Of a stretch of 64,000 nt of DNA, positions 21,037-30,466 are shown piece after piece. The position numbers and the translations under genes are program-made. Under the pieces are notes generated by a model. It did no database searches, was not told the origin of the DNA, and was given only the letters and a program-made list of their open reading frames with translations. Numbering within the stretch: the first letter of the stretch is position 1; the number at the start of each line of letters is the position of its first letter. Source of the stretch: Cryomorphaceae bacterium BACL29 MAG-121220-bin8 (GTDB lineage Bacteria > Bacteroidota > Bacteroidia > Flavobacteriales > Flavobacteriaceae); the NCBI GenBank assembly GCA_905181705.1, contig CAJIYP010000003.1:744001-808000 (forward strand), written 5' to 3'.

Positions 21037-21891
21037 TTATAGTTCTTTAAACAGGTTAGAGTTGTTTAGCCTTACCCCTTTTTCGGTGTTTTTAAGTGAA
21101 ATAATTTCGTTGTGTGGGTCGTGCTCCATAAATAACAGCCAATTGTTTTTTACAGCAGCCTCTAAAAATAATTTTTTTTCTTTCATGGTAACCATAGGCC
21201 TTACGTCATAACCCATCAAGTAAGGAATAGGAATGTGGCCCACTGTAGGTATAAGATCTGCAGCAAATACCAGTTCTTGATTTTTATAGTCTATTTTTGG
21301 GATCATCTGTTTTTCAGTATGACCATTAACAAACAGAATTTCGAACCCAAGCTCCTCATAAAAATTAAAACCTTCTTTTTTTTCTGTAATAAAGTTTAAT
21401 TGACCAGATTCTTTTATTGGGTTGAGATTTTCCTGTAAAAAAGAAGCTTTTTCTCTTTGGTTTGGTTCAGTAGCCCAGTCCCAATGCTTCTGATTGGACC
21501 AATAGTTAGCGTTTTTAAAAAGAACTTCTGTTTTGCCCGAATGACTATCTACAAAAGACGCCCCCCCACAATGATCAAAGTGTAGATGAGTTAATAGAAC
21601 ATCCGTTATGTCATCAATTGAAAATCCTGCAGATTTTATGGAACTAATAAGATTATAATCCCCCCACCTTTTGTAAAAACTAAAAAACTTTTCAGACTGT
21701 TTGTCTCCCATTCCAGTGTCAATCAGGGTCAATCTGTTGCCATTTTCAACCAAAAGACACCTTGAAGAGATTTCGATTAAATTGTCCGAATCAGAAGGGT
21801 TCGTTCTTTGCCATAAAACCTTTGGGACTACCCCAAACATAGCTCCGCCATCAAGCTTAAAGTTTCCCGCCTCAATAGGGTGTATTTTCAT
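21037..21891 (-). CDS. MBL-fold metallo-hydrolase
   Basis: The 284-residue protein has the metallo-beta-lactamase motif LLTHLHFDHCGG (HxHxDH, about residues 104-115), LIDTGMGD before it, and later metal ligands at NGHTEKQ and MEHDPHNE. The layout resembles the AHL-lactonase/AttM-like branch, but that branch also contains many hydrolases of unknown substrate. No signal peptide, so it is cytoplasmic. It ends 2 bases upstream of the M1 peptidase start, likely in one operon. Confidence 0.87.
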   Translation of the reverse strand: MKIHPIEAGNFKLDGGAMFGVVPKVLWQRTNPSDSDNLIEISSRCLLVENGNRLTLIDTGMGDKQSEKFFSFYKRWGDYNLISSIKSAGFSIDDITDVLLTHLHFDHCGGASFVDSHSGKTEVLFKNANYWSNQKHWDWATEPNQREKASFLQENLNPIKESGQLNFITEKKEGFNFYEELGFEILFVNGHTEKQMIPKIDYKNQELVFAADLIPTVGHIPIPYLMGYDVRPMVTMKEKKLFLEAAVKNNWLLFMEHDPHNEIISLKNTEKGVRLNNSNLFKEL

Positions 21892-21906
21892 TTTATAAAG
21901 ATAAAC

Positions 21907-24099
21907 TTAATCCTTCATTGTTAACCTAAGAACAGAACAAGCGGAACTTTCAGTAAACTTGTCTCTTTTTGTTCCAAAAAGAACACTTATCCAGTTGTCT
22001 TTCTCAGGAGCGCCTAAAATTAATAAATCATACTCAGAAGAGATATTCGAAACGGATTTAATAGGGTCTTCACTCTCAACAATCTTCAAAGAACTAGGGA
22101 CTTTTAGCGAAGACAAAAGAGCAGAAGATTTTTGCTCCATTTTTTTTGTAGCGGCTTTAGAAAAAGCTGGGGTTATTATATGAAGAAGCGTTAAAGAGGC
22201 CCCGTAAAAAGAGCAAACCCTTTCAGCAACAGCAAGAAAGTTTTTGTCCTTTCTCCCAGGCCTAAGAGCTACAAGAATCTCTCCGATATTTTTAATTCCA
22301 TTGTCCTTGAAAAGAGCAAAATTAGAGTGAACATTAGTTAGAAGCCAACCAACGGGGTTCCTTACAAGAATTCCACTATGAGCGATACCGTCCCAACCCA
22401 TAACAAGCCAGTCGCAGTTTATCTGCCCGCTTAATTCAGCAACAGTATTAGAGACTTCGTGAGTAACAACAGACTCGAAATCAATATCTAAATCTTGAGA
22501 CTCAGAAAGTTTTTTTAACCTTCTTTCTATAGAGAGAATCTTAGGAGTGTCTGTGTTTAACGCCTCTAAAAAAGTCTGATTAGGCACTTCGGTAATGTTT
22601 ACGGCCTGGACAGAGCTTCGAGTGTTGATTGCCGAAGCCATTTCAACCAGCATTTCAGCAGAGTTTTCATTTCCCAACAACGGAACGATGGTTCCAGCAT
22701 CTGACGCGAGTTTACCGTCTAAACTGGAGGAGGATTCCTCTTGTTGTATGGCAATAACGCCTGGGTCTTTTTTATAAAACAAAAACAAGGCGGGAACGTG
22801 ACCGTAGTTAGTTAAAACACCAGTCCTAGTAGCGTTTTTACCAACAAAGAGGTAGACAACGGAGCCTATTGCAAAAATAACAAGTATAGAAAGAAGAGGC
22901 ATCCAACCTAAAAGGAGAAGCAAAACAAATCCACTAATAATTCCAAAAACCTGTAAAAAAGGATATAGAGGAGACCTATAGGTTGGCTTATACCACTGAG
23001 CGGAAGTTTCTCTTAAAATAATAACACAGAAATTCACAGAAATAAACATCATAACCATAAAAGCGCTTGCAAGCTTTGCAATTTTTATAACGTCTAAAAA
23101 AAGTATAACAACTGCCATTAAAAAGCCAGTAATAAGAATTGCAAAAACTGGAGTTAAATATTTAGAATGAATTTTAGAAAACACAGGAGGCATTAAAAGA
23201 TCCCTTGCCATTGCAAAAGGAAACCTGGAGGAGGCTAAAACACCTGAGTTTGCCCCAGACATTAGTGTTAAAACTCCAACAATTGCAGCAGCATAACCAA
23301 AATATTCTCCACCCAATAATTGGGCTATAGTGTGAATAGGCTTGATGTCCACACCCAAAGAGTCAGGAGCAATGTTTCCAACTAAAATAAACGCTGTAAA
23401 AACATAAATCGCAGTAATTGACAAAAGGGAAAGAATCATTGCTAAAGGGAGGTTTTTGTTTGGATTCTTAATTTCCCCAGCAATAGCCGCAACTTTTATT
23501 ACCCCAGAATAAGAAATGTAAACAAATGCTATCGCCGATATTAACCCTGTATTTCCGTCACTCATGAAGGGAACCAAAAAATCAGGATTTACACTGGGAA
23601 AGCCAATAAAGAAAAGCCCCCCTAAACAAGCTAGGCTTATACTAACTACAACCAACTGAACCTTTCCAACTTTTTTAACACCAAAAATGTTTAAAAGTAA
23701 AATAAAAGACAAAAAACCAATCGCAACAAGCTTAGCGAATCCGTCTTCAATTTTTATTAAAACAGATAAATACGCGCTAAGACCAATTAAAGCAAAAGAA
23801 CTTTTTAGTAGAAGCGAAAGCCAAAGGCCAATTCCGGAAATGGTTCCGAATAAAGGACCGAAAGCACGCTCTATATAAACATATGTTCCCCCAGAGGAAG
23901 GCATAGCTGTAGCAAGCTCAGATTTAGATAGTGCGGCCGGAAGAACACAAACAGCCCCAAGCAAGTAAGCCAACCAAACAGAGGGCCCGGTAATGTTTGA
24001 AGCCAAACCAGGAAGCACAAAAATACCGCTTCCAAGCATTCCCCCAATACTAATTGCAATCACATACGACAAGGACAGGCTTCGCTCTAGTTTTTTCAT
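21907..24099 (-). CDS. APC-superfamily amino acid permease with C-terminal UspA domains
   Basis: The 730-residue protein is a fusion. Residues ~1-430 form about 12 membrane helices with the APC signature ISIGGMLGSGIFVLPG and FVYISYSGVIKVAAIAGEIKNP. Residues ~455-730 are soluble and contain two universal-stress-like halves; the second has AERVCSFYGASLTLLHII and YDLLILGAPEKDNW. Such fusions couple transport to a nucleotide-binding sensory tail. The substrate cannot be deduced. It lies 15 bases upstream of the MBL gene on the same strand. Confidence 0.88.
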   Translation of the reverse strand: MKKLERSLSLSYVIAISIGGMLGSGIFVLPGLASNITGPSVWLAYLLGAVCVLPAALSKSELATAMPSSGGTYVYIERAFGPLFGTISGIGLWLSLLLKSSFALIGLSAYLSVLIKIEDGFAKLVAIGFLSFILLLNIFGVKKVGKVQLVVVSISLACLGGLFFIGFPSVNPDFLVPFMSDGNTGLISAIAFVYISYSGVIKVAAIAGEIKNPNKNLPLAMILSLLSITAIYVFTAFILVGNIAPDSLGVDIKPIHTIAQLLGGEYFGYAAAIVGVLTLMSGANSGVLASSRFPFAMARDLLMPPVFSKIHSKYLTPVFAILITGFLMAVVILFLDVIKIAKLASAFMVMMFISVNFCVIILRETSAQWYKPTYRSPLYPFLQVFGIISGFVLLLLLGWMPLLSILVIFAIGSVVYLFVGKNATRTGVLTNYGHVPALFLFYKKDPGVIAIQQEESSSSLDGKLASDAGTIVPLLGNENSAEMLVEMASAINTRSSVQAVNITEVPNQTFLEALNTDTPKILSIERRLKKLSESQDLDIDFESVVTHEVSNTVAELSGQINCDWLVMGWDGIAHSGILVRNPVGWLLTNVHSNFALFKDNGIKNIGEILVALRPGRKDKNFLAVAERVCSFYGASLTLLHIITPAFSKAATKKMEQKSSALLSSLKVPSSLKIVESEDPIKSVSNISSEYDLLILGAPEKDNWISVLFGTKRDKFTESSACSVLRLTMKD

Positions 24100-24143
24100 T
24101 TATATCTTAAAATAATAAAAATAACTCTTTTAGCCCAAATAAT

Positions 24144-24815
24144 TTATAACACTTTTTTTAAAGCATCAATATCTTTAATCAGTTGCTCTGCTTCCAAACT
24201 TAAAGTGCCGTTATAAATACCTCTTATTTTTTGGTTTTGATCGACCAAAATAAAATGCTCTGTGTGAAGAAACTCGGTACTGTCTTTCGTAAATCCAAAA
24301 TCTTCTTCGGCAAAGTAAGATTTGCGAGCCAGATTATATATTTCAGATTTTTTACCAGTTAAAAAATGCCAATTATCAGTTTTAATAGCGTAAAAATTAA
24401 CATAATCTAATAGCTTCTTTGAGTTGTCAATCCAAGGTGTAACGCTAAAAGAAAGAATTTTAACCAAGGAATCGTTATAAAAAGCCTTTTCAAGAAGTTT
24501 CATTTTAGAGGTCATGTTAGGGCAGATGTCAGTGCAGGTTGTGAAAAAGAAATTAGCAACATGAATTTTGTTTTTTATGGAAGCAAGAGATACGGTTCTT
24601 TCGTTTTGGTCAATAAACTTAAAATCAGGTATTTGGTGAGTTATTTGCTTTTCTGCTTCTTTTTCGCTTAAAAAATATGGGGAAAAGTCAGGAGTATTAT
24701 AATAAGGAATTTCAGCTACTGGGTTTTGTGTACAAGAAAGTAAAACAAAACAAAAGCTAAATTTTAATAAAGTCTTTAGAGACGTTAATACAGTTTTTTG
24801 TTCCAAGAAGTCCAT
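24144..24815 (-). CDS. SCO1/SenC family copper-handling lipoprotein
   Basis: The 223-residue protein has a lipoprotein signal ending LLSCTQ (about residue 28), a thioredoxin-like fold, the copper-binding CxxxC in TTCTDICPNM (about residue 95) and the conserved His in EFLHTEHFILVD. SCO proteins deliver copper to, or reduce, the CuA site of cytochrome oxidase. The start overlaps the MORN gene by 59 bases, more than usual; a TTG three codons in is an alternative. No oxidase genes are in the window. Confidence 0.88.
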   Translation of the reverse strand: MDFLEQKTVLTSLKTLLKFSFCFVLLSCTQNPVAEIPYYNTPDFSPYFLSEKEAEKQITHQIPDFKFIDQNERTVSLASIKNKIHVANFFFTTCTDICPNMTSKMKLLEKAFYNDSLVKILSFSVTPWIDNSKKLLDYVNFYAIKTDNWHFLTGKKSEIYNLARKSYFAEEDFGFTKDSTEFLHTEHFILVDQNQKIRGIYNGTLSLEAEQLIKDIDALKKVL

Positions 24816-25338
24816 ACCTACGATTGTTTTTTATTATATAATTAGATTTAATTTTTCCGTTAAGATACCAAGTTTTTTGAACCCCTAGTTCGTACCCTTT
24901 CTTAAAGTTTCCAAGCTCAATAAGTAAACCCTTGTTGGTCCAAATTTTATTTGTTCCATCATACTCTCCGTTCACAAATTGAAACACAAAATTTTTAGCA
25001 CCACCATTATAGTAGCCAAGAAAATCACCTTCTTTTTTTCCATTAATAAACTGCCGCACTTCTTTTAAAGAGCCGTCAGGATAGTATTTTTTCCAAACCC
25101 CATTTTTGACCCCATTTTTGTAGTTTCTAACCCAAAGCGTGTCCACTGTTTTTGAATACAACTTATAAACTTTTCCTGAGAGGGGAAAGTTTTTATAAGC
25201 AACAACATTTTTAAATAGGTCTAGCTCAGACTCAGAGTAGTTTAAAATCACGGCGTCTTTTTTTTCTGAGCAAGAAAAAAAGACCAGAAAAAAACAGACT
25301 AATTTAAACCTACTGACTAACTGTCCCAGGCGAACCAT
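24757..25338 (-). CDS. MORN-repeat lipoprotein
   Basis: From the Met at 25338 the product is 193 residues, with the lipoprotein signal LVCFFLVFFSCSEKK and then several MORN-type repeats such as NGVKNGVWKKYYPDGSLKE and NGKKEGDFLGYYNGG. MORN proteins in Bacteroidota are surface or periplasmic scaffolds of unknown function; several are annotated as toxin-antitoxin-like without proof. The longer upstream frame runs through the YHYH gene and is unlikely. It overlaps YHYH by 29 bases and SCO by 59, implying translational coupling of all three. Confidence 0.75.
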   Translation of the reverse strand: MVRLGQLVSRFKLVCFFLVFFSCSEKKDAVILNYSESELDLFKNVVAYKNFPLSGKVYKLYSKTVDTLWVRNYKNGVKNGVWKKYYPDGSLKEVRQFINGKKEGDFLGYYNGGAKNFVFQFVNGEYDGTNKIWTNKGLLIELGNFKKGYELGVQKTWYLNGKIKSNYIIKNNRRYGLLGTKNCINVSKDFIKI

Positions 25339-26122
25339 AATATCCACTTCCATTAATATAAGGGGCATCTGCAGTCGTGTGGTAGTGGTATATTCCACTA
25401 ACAAAGTCTTTAGTTGCGTGTGTGTGACCGTGATAAGAGTCTAGATCAGAACTAGAAATAGTTTTCCCCTCTTCTTCAGGGCCATAAACAGGAAACCCGT
25501 CTAATAAAAACCCCAGAAGAGCGTCTTTACTTGCGTTTGTTGTAAGCCAAAAAGGCTCCATATGGTAATGATACCTGCCTCCAGAACCATTTTCACCCCC
25601 TGGCGATAAAGGAGCAGGATGCCCGTTGTAATTGTCAAAAGAATTAACCTCTCTAGTTAATGGTTCATTCATTCCAGCATATTGATTATAAAAAGGCACT
25701 CCGTTTAGTGAGACTCCAATTGGCCCCATTGAAGTAGGGTTGTTTCGGGAAGATCTCGAAGGTGAATTAGGGATTTTAAAAGAGATAGAGAGCTCAGAAA
25801 CCCTGTTGGGATTTAAGTTAAAATTTCCAGTGTGGAATACATTAGGATTGGTAGGGTCGTATGCCTCATACTTTGCATCATGCCATTTGGTGTCTTTAAA
25901 ATAAGGACTTTTATGATCGGGAACACCATTGGTGTTTATATAAACATAACTACCAGAAATAGTGATTTCTGATGTAACACCATAAACTTTTTTATAAATC
26001 TCCAAAGGAATTGTAACCGAGTTGGTGTTTTCGTTTAAGGTTTCTTCTTCAGAGTCTGAGCACCCAAAAAGAAACACAATTAAACAAACGCTAGCCATAA
26101 AAAATTTAAAGTAGTTGTACAT
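25310..26122 (-). CDS. YHYH domain lipoprotein
   Basis: The 270-residue protein has a lipoprotein signal (VCLIVFLFGCSDSEEE) and two YHYH motifs, GGRYHYHMEP and SGIYHYHTTAD, plus LGFLLDGFPVYGPEEEG, which define the YHYH family. The clustered His residues suggest metal binding, which is an inference. Exported and lipid-anchored. It heads the YHYH-MORN-SCO gene set; the SCO neighbour strengthens a copper link but does not prove it. Confidence 0.85.
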   Translation of the reverse strand: MYNYFKFFMASVCLIVFLFGCSDSEEETLNENTNSVTIPLEIYKKVYGVTSEITISGSYVYINTNGVPDHKSPYFKDTKWHDAKYEAYDPTNPNVFHTGNFNLNPNRVSELSISFKIPNSPSRSSRNNPTSMGPIGVSLNGVPFYNQYAGMNEPLTREVNSFDNYNGHPAPLSPGGENGSGGRYHYHMEPFWLTTNASKDALLGFLLDGFPVYGPEEEGKTISSSDLDSYHGHTHATKDFVSGIYHYHTTADAPYINGSGYYGSPGTVSQ

Positions 26123-26226
26123 ATTAATGAATTTACAAATAATTAGATTAAAAAAAGCATCAAAGGTTTAACGCCCTTAAAAGCAATCCAAAAATCATCT
26201 AATATTAATTAACATAAAAAGTGTTT

Positions 26227-27543
26227 TTAGTTTCGAATTACACTTAGCTGTAAAACCAATTCGTTTTTAGCGTCGCTGTCTACTTCGCTTAAAGGAATTT
26301 GATTAAGGTTTAACAAGTTAGGGGACTCCAAAGGGTTGTCCGAAAGGTCATACAAAGCTTCACTGCCATCATTAAAATAAAGATACTTGTGGGTTTTATT
26401 TCTTATGGTGTAGTCTAGGCCTAAAGACTTTGAGTTGTATTTTTCAGAGTATACAAACTTTCTTTGGGATGAGTCTGAGGAAGAAAGCAAGCTTTTAAAG
26501 CTTTTGCTATCGTTTTTCTCAAAAATCCCAGTTCCAGCTAAATCTAAAATAGTAGCAAACAAATCTGTTCCGTTTATAAGAGCATCTTCGCTAGAGTCAG
26601 TTCTATAGACATTTTTACCCGAAACGATTAAAGGGACGTTTATTCCTCCTTGATATATAGATCCTTTAGCTCTTTTGTTGTTATACGTTTGCACAACTTC
26701 ATTAGGCGTCCCATTATCACCAATAAAAATAATTGTCGTATTGTCCAAAGTCTCTTTAGAAAAAGAGTTTAAAAGCCTCCCTATTTCACTATCCATTGCC
26801 TCTATCATTGCCAAATAATAAGGCAAGGGGTTTTCTTCTATACTTACACTATCTTCAGGAAGGTTCCCTTGATTATGCAGTTCGGAGGGCGGAAGATGAA
26901 AAGGGCTGTGTGGCGCATTATACGCGAGCCATAAAAACCAAGGTTTTGATTGTGCCGCCGTCCAATCAATGGCTAAATCCGTAAACTTTGTGGTAGCGTA
27001 AGAATTTGTTTTAGCCGTTTTGCCGTTCTGAGTTAAATTCCAATTGTAATAAGAGTTTACCCCTCCGGAAAGAAGGCCAGCGAAATAACCTGCTCCCATA
27101 TCAATTGGCTGGTTTGGGTTATTAGAAAGATGCCATTTTCCAATAAGAGCATGGGAATATTCAGGAGCGTTGTCGTTTAATAAGTTAAATATAGAAGTTT
27201 CAGAGCTAGAGAGGTTGTCGCTAGCGCTTAAAACCCCAGTTCGAAAACCATATTTACCTGTTAAAATAGTTGACCTGGTGGGTGAGCAAACTGGGTTTGA
27301 CCAGAAGTTGTTAAACTTAACCCCTGAATTGAGCAATGACATTAATTGTGGTGTAACAGGCTTCACCCCTCCAACAGAGTAGCCTAATGAAGAATCTAAA
27401 CCCATATCATCTGCAATTATTAGCAGGATATTAGGTTTTGTGTTTTCTTCATCATCAGAGCTGCTTGTTTCTAATTCTGAAGAACATCCAAAAAAAGCAA
27501 ATACACTCAAAAAACAGATGCAATTAATTATTTTTTTCATCAC
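26227..27543 (-). CDS. Type I sulfatase (arylsulfatase family) lipoprotein
   Basis: The 438-residue protein has a lipoprotein signal (CFLSVFAFFGCSSELE), the metal-binding start NILLIIADDMGLDSS, and the sulfatase signature NPVCSPTRSTILTGKYG, where the Cys would be converted to formylglycine by a maturation enzyme not seen here. IGKWHLSN and FIGDNGTP add substrate and metal residues. Such enzymes desulfate algal polysaccharides or small sulfate esters. No glycoside hydrolases or SusCD pair lie nearby, so it is not part of a visible polysaccharide locus. Confidence 0.9.
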   Translation of the reverse strand: MMKKIINCICFLSVFAFFGCSSELETSSSDDEENTKPNILLIIADDMGLDSSLGYSVGGVKPVTPQLMSLLNSGVKFNNFWSNPVCSPTRSTILTGKYGFRTGVLSASDNLSSSETSIFNLLNDNAPEYSHALIGKWHLSNNPNQPIDMGAGYFAGLLSGGVNSYYNWNLTQNGKTAKTNSYATTKFTDLAIDWTAAQSKPWFLWLAYNAPHSPFHLPPSELHNQGNLPEDSVSIEENPLPYYLAMIEAMDSEIGRLLNSFSKETLDNTTIIFIGDNGTPNEVVQTYNNKRAKGSIYQGGINVPLIVSGKNVYRTDSSEDALINGTDLFATILDLAGTGIFEKNDSKSFKSLLSSSDSSQRKFVYSEKYNSKSLGLDYTIRNKTHKYLYFNDGSEALYDLSDNPLESPNLLNLNQIPLSEVDSDAKNELVLQLSVIRN

Positions 27544-27580
27544 AGATTTTAATAAAAAGACAAATTAGCAACCAAAAGGT

Positions 27581-29377
27581 TTAATCGTTCAGCTTTAAAA
27601 CAGCCATAAAAGCTTCTTGTGGAATTTCAACGCTACCAATTTGTCGCATTTTCTTTTTGCCTTTTTTTTGTCTTTCCAGTAATTTTCTTTTTCTAGAAAT
27701 ATCTCCCCCATAACACTTGGCAGTTACATCTTTTCTTACAGCTTTAATTGTTTCTCTGGAAATTATTTTAGCACCAATTGCTGCTTGAATAGGAATATCA
27801 AATTGTTGTCTAGGAATTAAGGTTCGAAGTTTCTCGCACATTTTCTTTCCAATAGAATAAGCATTGTCCGTGTGAATTAGTGAGGAAAGGGCATCTACAG
27901 AGCTTCCGTTTAAAAGAAGGTCTACCTTTACAAGCTTAGAAATGCGCATTCCGATTGGAGAGTAGTCAAAAGAAGCGTAACCTTTAGATACGGTTTTTAG
28001 CCTGTCATAAAAATCAAAAACTATTTCTGCTAAAGGCATGTCAAAAGTTAACTCTACCCTTTGTGTTGTTAGGTATGTTTGGTTTTGAATTTGCCCTCTT
28101 TTTTCAATGCACAAACTCATTACGTTTCCAACATAGTCAGACTTTGTAATGATGGTGGCCTTAATATAAGGCTCTTCTACTCTGTCCATACTACTAGGGT
28201 CAGGAAGGTCAGAGGGATTATTAACTAGCACTCCAGAGTTAGGGTCTTTTCTTGTATATGCTTTATAAGAAACATTAGGAACGGTAGTGATTACTGACAT
28301 GTTAAATTCTCTTTCTAATCTTTCTTGAATTATTTCTAAATGAAGCATACCTAAAAAGCCACACCTGAAACCAAATCCTAGTGCCGAGGAGCTTTCCGGA
28401 ACAAAAACCAAAGATGCGTCGTTTAACTGAAGCCTTTCCATTGACGATCTTAAGTCTTCGTACTCCTCGGTGTCAACAGGATAAATACCTGCAAAAACCA
28501 TAGGCTTGACATCCTCAAAACCAGAAATACCATCCAACCCCGCGTAATCAGCATTTACTATTGTGTCCCCAACTTTTACCTCTTTCGCGTTTTTTATTCC
28601 AGTAATAAGATAACCCACGTCGCCCGCACCAATACATTTTTTTGGGGTTTGAGTAAGGTTTAAAGTTCCCACTTCGTCTGCGCTGTATTTGTTTTGAGTC
28701 GCTAGAAATTTAACAGTTTGTCCTTTTTTAATTTGCCCAGAAAAAATTCTAAAATATGTTTCAACCCCCCTAAAAGGATTGTATACAGAATCAAAAATCA
28801 AAGCTTTTAAAGGAGCTTCATTGTTTGTTGCAGGTTCAGGAACTAATTTAATTATTGCATCTAAAATTTCTTCTATTCCTAGTCCAGTTTTGGCAGAGGC
28901 GTGTATTATTTCTTCTTTTTCACAACCTAGCAAATCTACAATATCATCACTTACTTCCTCTGGATTTGCAGAGGGTAAATCTACCTTGTTTAAAACAGGA
29001 ATTATTTCAAGATCGTTTTCTAGAGCTAGATAAAGGTTAGAGATTGTTTGGGCTTGAATACTTTGTGCAGCATCTACTACAAGCAAAGCCCCTTCGCATG
29101 CTGCGATAGATCTTGAAACCTCATATGAAAAATCTACATGTCCCGGAGTGTCAATTAAATTTAAGACATAGTCTTGACCATTTTTAGAATAATTCATTTG
29201 TATGGCATGAGACTTAATGGTAATCCCTCTTTCCCTTTCAATATCCATATTGTCCAATAACTGGTCTTGTTTTTCTCTGGAAGTTACGGAACCTGTAAAA
29301 TCAAGAAGCCTGTCAGCAAGCGTGCTTTTACCATGATCAATGTGCGCTATAATACAGAAGTTCCTTAGGCTACTCAT
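27581..29377 (-). CDS. lepA: Elongation factor 4 (LepA)
   Basis: The 598-residue GTPase opens with [20 protein letters not shown] (P-loop), [10 protein letters not shown] (switch I), [16 protein letters not shown] (G3) and NKVDLP (G4), and ends with the LepA-specific C-terminal domain ([20 protein letters not shown]). LepA acts on ribosomes during stress and initiation. Length is typical. A good -7 box sits at 29396-29403. Confidence 0.97.
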   Translation of the reverse strand: MSSLRNFCIIAHIDHGKSTLADRLLDFTGSVTSREKQDQLLDNMDIERERGITIKSHAIQMNYSKNGQDYVLNLIDTPGHVDFSYEVSRSIAACEGALLVVDAAQSIQAQTISNLYLALENDLEIIPVLNKVDLPSANPEEVSDDIVDLLGCEKEEIIHASAKTGLGIEEILDAIIKLVPEPATNNEAPLKALIFDSVYNPFRGVETYFRIFSGQIKKGQTVKFLATQNKYSADEVGTLNLTQTPKKCIGAGDVGYLITGIKNAKEVKVGDTIVNADYAGLDGISGFEDVKPMVFAGIYPVDTEEYEDLRSSMERLQLNDASLVFVPESSSALGFGFRCGFLGMLHLEIIQERLEREFNMSVITTVPNVSYKAYTRKDPNSGVLVNNPSDLPDPSSMDRVEEPYIKATIITKSDYVGNVMSLCIEKRGQIQNQTYLTTQRVELTFDMPLAEIVFDFYDRLKTVSKGYASFDYSPIGMRISKLVKVDLLLNGSSVDALSSLIHTDNAYSIGKKMCEKLRTLIPRQQFDIPIQAAIGAKIISRETIKAVRKDVTAKCYGGDISRKRKLLERQKKGKKKMRQIGSVEIPQEAFMAVLKLND

Positions 29378-29395
29378 TTTTCGGAAATTAATCTA

Positions 29396-29403
29396 CAAAT
29401 ATA
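29396..29403 (-). promoter_or_regulatory. Candidate -7 box for lepA
   Basis: On the minus strand this reads TATATTTG, matching TAnnTTTG, 18 bases before the lepA ATG, a usual spacing for this phylum. A -33 element is not obvious. Confidence 0.42.
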
Positions 29404-29470
29404 GCTCAATTAATATACTAGAACCATATCAATTAATATTTTACTTTTGCATTAAATAAACTTTATAAAT

Positions 29471-30466
29471 TTGGTTAAAATAGGAGATATTGAGCTGGGA
29501 AAATTCCCTTTACTATTGGCGCCAATGGAAGACGTTAGCGACCCTCCTTTTCGTGCACTTTGTAAAGAACAGGGTGCGGACGTAGTTTATACGGAATTTA
29601 TTTCAAGCGAAGGACTTATTAGAAGCGCTCAGAAAAGCGTAATGAAGTTAGATATTTATGAAAAAGAAAGACCTGTAGGTATACAGATTTTTGGAGCTAA
29701 TTTAGACTCAATGCTCCAGTCAATAGATATTGTAGAAAAAAGTAATCCAGATATAATTGACATTAATTTTGGATGCCCTGTCAAAAAAGTTGTTTCTAAA
29801 GGAGCTGGAGCTGGAATTTTAAAAGACATTGATTTGATGGTTAAACTAACTTCTGAGATGGTTAAAAGAACTTCATTGCCCATTACAATTAAAACTAGGC
29901 TTGGATGGGACGAGAGCACCATTAGAATTGTTGAAGTTGCCGAAAGGCTTCAAGATGTTGGGGCAAAAGCTATTGCAATTCACGGCAGAACAAGAGCTCA
30001 GATGTACAAAGGAAACGCGGACTGGACGCAAATATCCGAGGTAAAAAACAACCCAAGAATGAATATTCCTGTTTTTGGGAATGGAGATGTAAACTCACCC
30101 GAGATGGCAAGGCTAATGAGAGATGATTACGGTCTTGATGGAGCCATGATCGGAAGAGCAAGCATAGGAAACCCTTGGTTTTTTAAACAAGTTAAAGAAT
30201 ATTTAGAAATGGGGTCAATAGCTTCTGAGCCATTACTGGAGGAAAGAATTTATACAGCTAAAAGACACTTAGAGATGGCCATAAAATGGAAGGGAGAAAT
30301 GTTAGGTCTTTTAGAAACCAGAAGACATTATTCAAACTATTTTAGAGGGATAGCTAACTTCAAGCCTTACAGGACAAGGTTAGTTACCGGAGATACGGTA
30401 GAAGAAGTAATGGAGGTTTTTAAAGAGCTTGAGCAAAAAAAAGCTTCTTTCGAAGTTATTGTTTGA
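29471..30466 (+). CDS. dusB: tRNA-dihydrouridine synthase (DusB-like)
   Basis: The 331-residue FMN enzyme has LAPMEDVSDPPFRALC, FGCPVKKVVSKGAGAGIL (catalytic Cys) and IHGRTRAQMYKG, typical of DusB. It reduces uridine in the tRNA D-loop. The start is TTG at 29471; no ATG occurs until residue 19, which would cut off the first strand. It overlaps the convergent FtsX-like permease gene by 11 bases at the 3' end. Confidence 0.92.
   Translation: MVKIGDIELGKFPLLLAPMEDVSDPPFRALCKEQGADVVYTEFISSEGLIRSAQKSVMKLDIYEKERPVGIQIFGANLDSMLQSIDIVEKSNPDIIDINFGCPVKKVVSKGAGAGILKDIDLMVKLTSEMVKRTSLPITIKTRLGWDESTIRIVEVAERLQDVGAKAIAIHGRTRAQMYKGNADWTQISEVKNNPRMNIPVFGNGDVNSPEMARLMRDDYGLDGAMIGRASIGNPWFFKQVKEYLEMGSIASEPLLEERIYTAKRHLEMAIKWKGEMLGLLETRRHYSNYFRGIANFKPYRTRLVTGDTVEEVMEVFKELEQKKASFEVIV

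Noticed and set aside
24757..25404. MORN lipoprotein starting at 25404
   Set aside because: The first 22 residues are antisense-like readthrough of the YHYH C-terminal His region; the lipoprotein signal begins at 25338.
29466..29473. TAAATTTG as a promoter box for dusB
   Set aside because: It overlaps the TTG start codon at 29471, so a transcript from it could not include the start.
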